A DNA stretch of 62,910 nt from Gammaproteobacteria bacterium (lineage in GTDB: Bacteria; Pseudomonadota; Gammaproteobacteria; Steroidobacterales; Steroidobacteraceae), in contig JAQGOE010000302.1 in the NCBI GenBank assembly GCA_028293725.1, positions 1 to 62,910 of the forward strand, in the 5' to 3' direction. The notes under the pieces were generated by a model that saw only the letters and a list, made by a program, of their open reading frames with translations, had not been told where the DNA came from and did not search any database. The translations under genes and the position numbers were made by a program. This document shows positions 60,791 to 62,910 of this stretch, piece by piece; within the stretch, counting starts at the first letter, position 1, and every line of letters starts with the position of its first letter.

Positions 60791-62458
60791 ATGGGGTGTT
60801 GGGTGCGAAAGCCGGGCGTTGTTGCCAGTCTCGTTATTGCCGTACTCGGCGTCCTTGCTGCGGCCGCGTATTTTCTCGTTCTGCCGGGTCTCTCGAGTGC
60901 GCGAGGCGAGCCGCCCGAACTCGAGACGAACGTGGCCACGTGGCTGCTTCGCCATAGCGTTCCCGCCGCCGACAAGCAAAAGGTCAATCCGCTGGGCAAG
61001 GACGCCGCGGATATCACCGCAGGCCGTGACCTGTTCCGGGAGAAGTGCGAAAGCTGCCACGCCTACGACGGTGGTGGGAAAACCGAGGTGGGAGCTGGTG
61101 CCTATCCGAGGCCGCCCGTTCTGCGAACCCTGGTCACCTCGCTGTCGGATGGTGAGATTTTCTATCACATCCGGAACGGTATTCGTAATACTGCGATGCC
61201 GGCGTGGAATATGCCGGACCGCCAGGTGTGGCAACTCGTGGCGTATGTACGCCACCTACCCGTCGTGAACTCGCTGGACGCTCAAAAGACGTCAGATCGG
61301 ACTCCGTCAATTCCGCCTTCTGCTCATTACGTCGGATCCGCCGCGTGCCAGAGCTGCCACGAGGAAATCTTTGCCCGCTGGAGCAAGACCCGGATGGCAA
61401 ACGTGGTGCGCGATCCAAAAGTGCATCCGGACGCCATCATTCCGGATTTTGCGAAGCCCGACCCGCTTCTGACCTTCACCAAGGAGGACGTGGCCCTGGT
61501 GTACGGCAGTGGTTGGAAGCAGCGCTATTTCAGAAAAGTGGGTAACGACTATTTCCCTTTCCCTGCACAGTGGGACGTGACCCATAAGATGTGGCGGCCT
61601 TATCACGTCGCCGACGGTAGCGACTGGTGGGCGCCCCTTTATCCCGATCCAGGCGACAATTCGCAGCGGCCCACCGGCCCGCTTTGCGATGGGTGCCATT
61701 CGGTTGGATTCAATATCGCCAACAATACGGTCGCTGAGTGGAATGTCGGCTGCGAGCGCTGTCACGGCGCCGGGTCGGCTCACGTGGAGCACCCAGCCCG
61801 GGACAACATTCTGAACGCGGCCCGAATGGACTATGTGCACGCGAATGACACCTGCATTCAGTGCCACTCGCAGGGTCAACCGCTGAAAAATCCCATTGAG
61901 GGCAAGTACTATGATTGGCCGGTCGGCTACTCAGTCGGTTTGGAGCTCTCTGCATTCTGGAAGCTCGAAAGCCACGAGCTCGGCAAGCTCACCTTCACAC
62001 ATTTCCCGGACGGCACGGCCCACAAGAATCGAATGCAGGGCAACGACTTCATTCAGAGCCTGATGTACACCCGCGGTGTCACCTGCTTCTCCTGCCACGA
62101 CCCGCACGGTTCCTCCAACGAGGCAATGTTACGAAGGTCCGCCAGCGAAGTGTGCCTGGCCTGCCACGGCCCTCATTCGCAGAACGGTCCGCATGCGGTT
62201 TCGATCGAAGCTCACACTCATCACAAAGAGGGGAGTGCCGGGAGCCAGTGTGTCGCCTGTCACATGCCGAAAATCGAGCAGACGATTGCGGATGTGAATG
62301 TCAGTAGTCACACCTTCCATTTTGTACCCCCGGCCCAGACCGACGCACTGAAAATTCCTAACGCGTGCAATGTGTGCCACAAGGACAAGAGCACCGGCTG
62401 GGCGGCTACGGCGCTGGCCGGCTGGGGTGATCGCTCGATCTGGCGGATGTCCAATTGA
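60791..62458 (+). CDS. Nine-haem cytochrome c (class I domain plus multihaem domain)
   Basis: This 555-residue exported cytochrome has an N-terminal signal or anchor (VVASLVIAVLGVLAAAAYFL). It contains nine CxxCH haem sites: CESCH (86-90), CQSCH (186-190), CDGCH (299-303), CERCH (321-325), CIQCH (355-359), CFSCH (432-436), CLACH (455-459), CVACH (487-491) and CNVCH (526-530). The first belongs to a class I monohaem domain at about 70-160, with a Met ligand in NTAMPAW. The other eight form a multihaem unit starting YVGSAACQSCHEEIFARW. It probably moves electrons in the periplasm to or from an acceptor enzyme. No obvious partner oxidoreductase is adjacent. Confidence 0.9.
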   Translation: MGCWVRKPGVVASLVIAVLGVLAAAAYFLVLPGLSSARGEPPELETNVATWLLRHSVPAADKQKVNPLGKDAADITAGRDLFREKCESCHAYDGGGKTEVGAGAYPRPPVLRTLVTSLSDGEIFYHIRNGIRNTAMPAWNMPDRQVWQLVAYVRHLPVVNSLDAQKTSDRTPSIPPSAHYVGSAACQSCHEEIFARWSKTRMANVVRDPKVHPDAIIPDFAKPDPLLTFTKEDVALVYGSGWKQRYFRKVGNDYFPFPAQWDVTHKMWRPYHVADGSDWWAPLYPDPGDNSQRPTGPLCDGCHSVGFNIANNTVAEWNVGCERCHGAGSAHVEHPARDNILNAARMDYVHANDTCIQCHSQGQPLKNPIEGKYYDWPVGYSVGLELSAFWKLESHELGKLTFTHFPDGTAHKNRMQGNDFIQSLMYTRGVTCFSCHDPHGSSNEAMLRRSASEVCLACHGPHSQNGPHAVSIEAHTHHKEGSAGSQCVACHMPKIEQTIADVNVSSHTFHFVPPAQTDALKIPNACNVCHKDKSTGWAATALAGWGDRSIWRMSN

Positions 62459-62475
62459 ACGGCCCAATTGAATGG

Positions 62476-62910
62476 CTAAGGCAACCCCCGCAGGGTTGAC
62501 GCCAGTACGCACCAGAGCACGGTGGCCCACGCGGGCCATCTCCAACTCACCAGAAGCACAAACCCGATCAATGCGATCGCGAAGTCGCTCGGGCCCTTTA
62601 CCGCGCTGATCCACACTGGATCGTAGAGTGCGGCGGCCAACAGTCCGACTACAGCGGCGTTGACGCCTGCAAGTGATCGGGCGGTCGTGTCTTTCGCACT
62701 CAGTGTTTGCCAGTATGGCAACGCGCCAGCCACGATCAGGAAACCGGGTAGAAAAATCGCCAGCAAGCCGAGGATCGCACCGGGAATTCCGCCCGGTCCG
62801 TAATGCAGGCGTTCTCCGAGAAATGCGGCGAAGGTGAACACCGGGCCGGGAAGTGCCTGCGCGGCGCCATATCCTGCGAGAAAGGTTCCGTTGTCAATCC
62901 AACCTGGGTC
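62476..62910 (-). CDS. chrA: ChrA-type chromate transporter, C-terminal part (gene runs off window)
   Basis: The minus-strand frame stays open to base 62910, so the gene's 5' part lies right of the window. The visible 144 residues include IDNGTFLAGYGAAQALPGP and FTFAAFLGERLHYGPGGIPG, typical of a CHR-family repeat, then several membrane helices (AILGLLAIFLPGFLIVAGAL, GVNAAVVGLLAAALYDPVW, FAIALIGFVLLVSWRWPAWA). The GTG at 62841 is inside the conserved part and is not the true start. Family members expel chromate, although some have other or unknown substrates. Confidence 0.9.
   Translation of the reverse strand, partial: DPGWIDNGTFLAGYGAAQALPGPVFTFAAFLGERLHYGPGGIPGAILGLLAIFLPGFLIVAGALPYWQTLSAKDTTARSLAGVNAAVVGLLAAALYDPVWISAVKGPSDFAIALIGFVLLVSWRWPAWATVLWCVLASTLRGLP

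Overview
The window looks like chromosomal DNA from a high-GC gammaproteobacterium. The signs are DUF6491- and DUF6763-type proteins, YceH, azurin, several TonB receptors, a FecI/FecR pair, and tightly packed genes with many ATGA-type overlaps. A Steroidobacterales/Xanthomonadales-like host is my inference, not something the sequence proves. There is no transposase, phage, integrase or CRISPR array.

Left edge (1-7039): the right-hand part of a lasso-peptide locus. It holds the C-terminal part of a B protein (leader peptidase), the complete C protein (lactam-forming cyclase), and on the opposite strand an ECF sigma factor, a FecR anti-sigma factor and a TonB receptor with an N-terminal STN signalling domain. 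The precursor gene and the start of B lie left of the window, and no isopeptidase gene is visible. A 636-base gap follows (small candidate ORF, stem-loop), then an NDH-2 type NADH dehydrogenase overlapping an MsbA-like ABC exporter that could be the lasso exporter.

11426-25642 (all minus) is a 14-kb alpha-glucan/trehalose operon in the order glgB, glgE, treS-maltokinase fusion, glgX, treZ, treY. It encodes both the GlgE route (trehalose to maltose-1-phosphate to branched glucan) and the return route (debranching plus TreY/TreZ making trehalose from glucan).

25664-38353 is mixed: an exported GlpQ-like phosphodiesterase, YceH, a GGDEF-EAL protein, a GabT-like aminotransferase, a ferredoxin/flavodoxin-NADP reductase-like flavoprotein, azurin, thioesterase II, a CpeT-like exported protein, a lipoprotein hydrolase, a D-2-hydroxyacid dehydrogenase and a DUF6763 protein with a very acidic tail.

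38571-46352 holds proB-proA and, converging on it, a molybdenum-cofactor cluster (moeA, moaA, moaC, mobA-moaD fusion, moaE-moeB-rhodanese fusion). The two fusion proteins are unusual and, in effect, put the MoaD sulfur-carrier cycle on two polypeptides.

46364-62910: a small exported protein, 3-methyladenine glycosylase, carbonic anhydrase, a second TonB receptor, a probably truncated membrane gene, tRNA-Arg(UCG), several exported or unknown small proteins, two consecutive Tat-exported enzymes (an M20 peptidase homologue with altered metal ligands and an SDR), a CadC-like regulator with an AHSA1 protein, a tautomerase, a MarR regulator with a clear palindromic operator in its promoter, a GNAT acetyltransferase, a nine-haem cytochrome c, and the C-terminal part of a ChrA chromate transporter running off the right edge.
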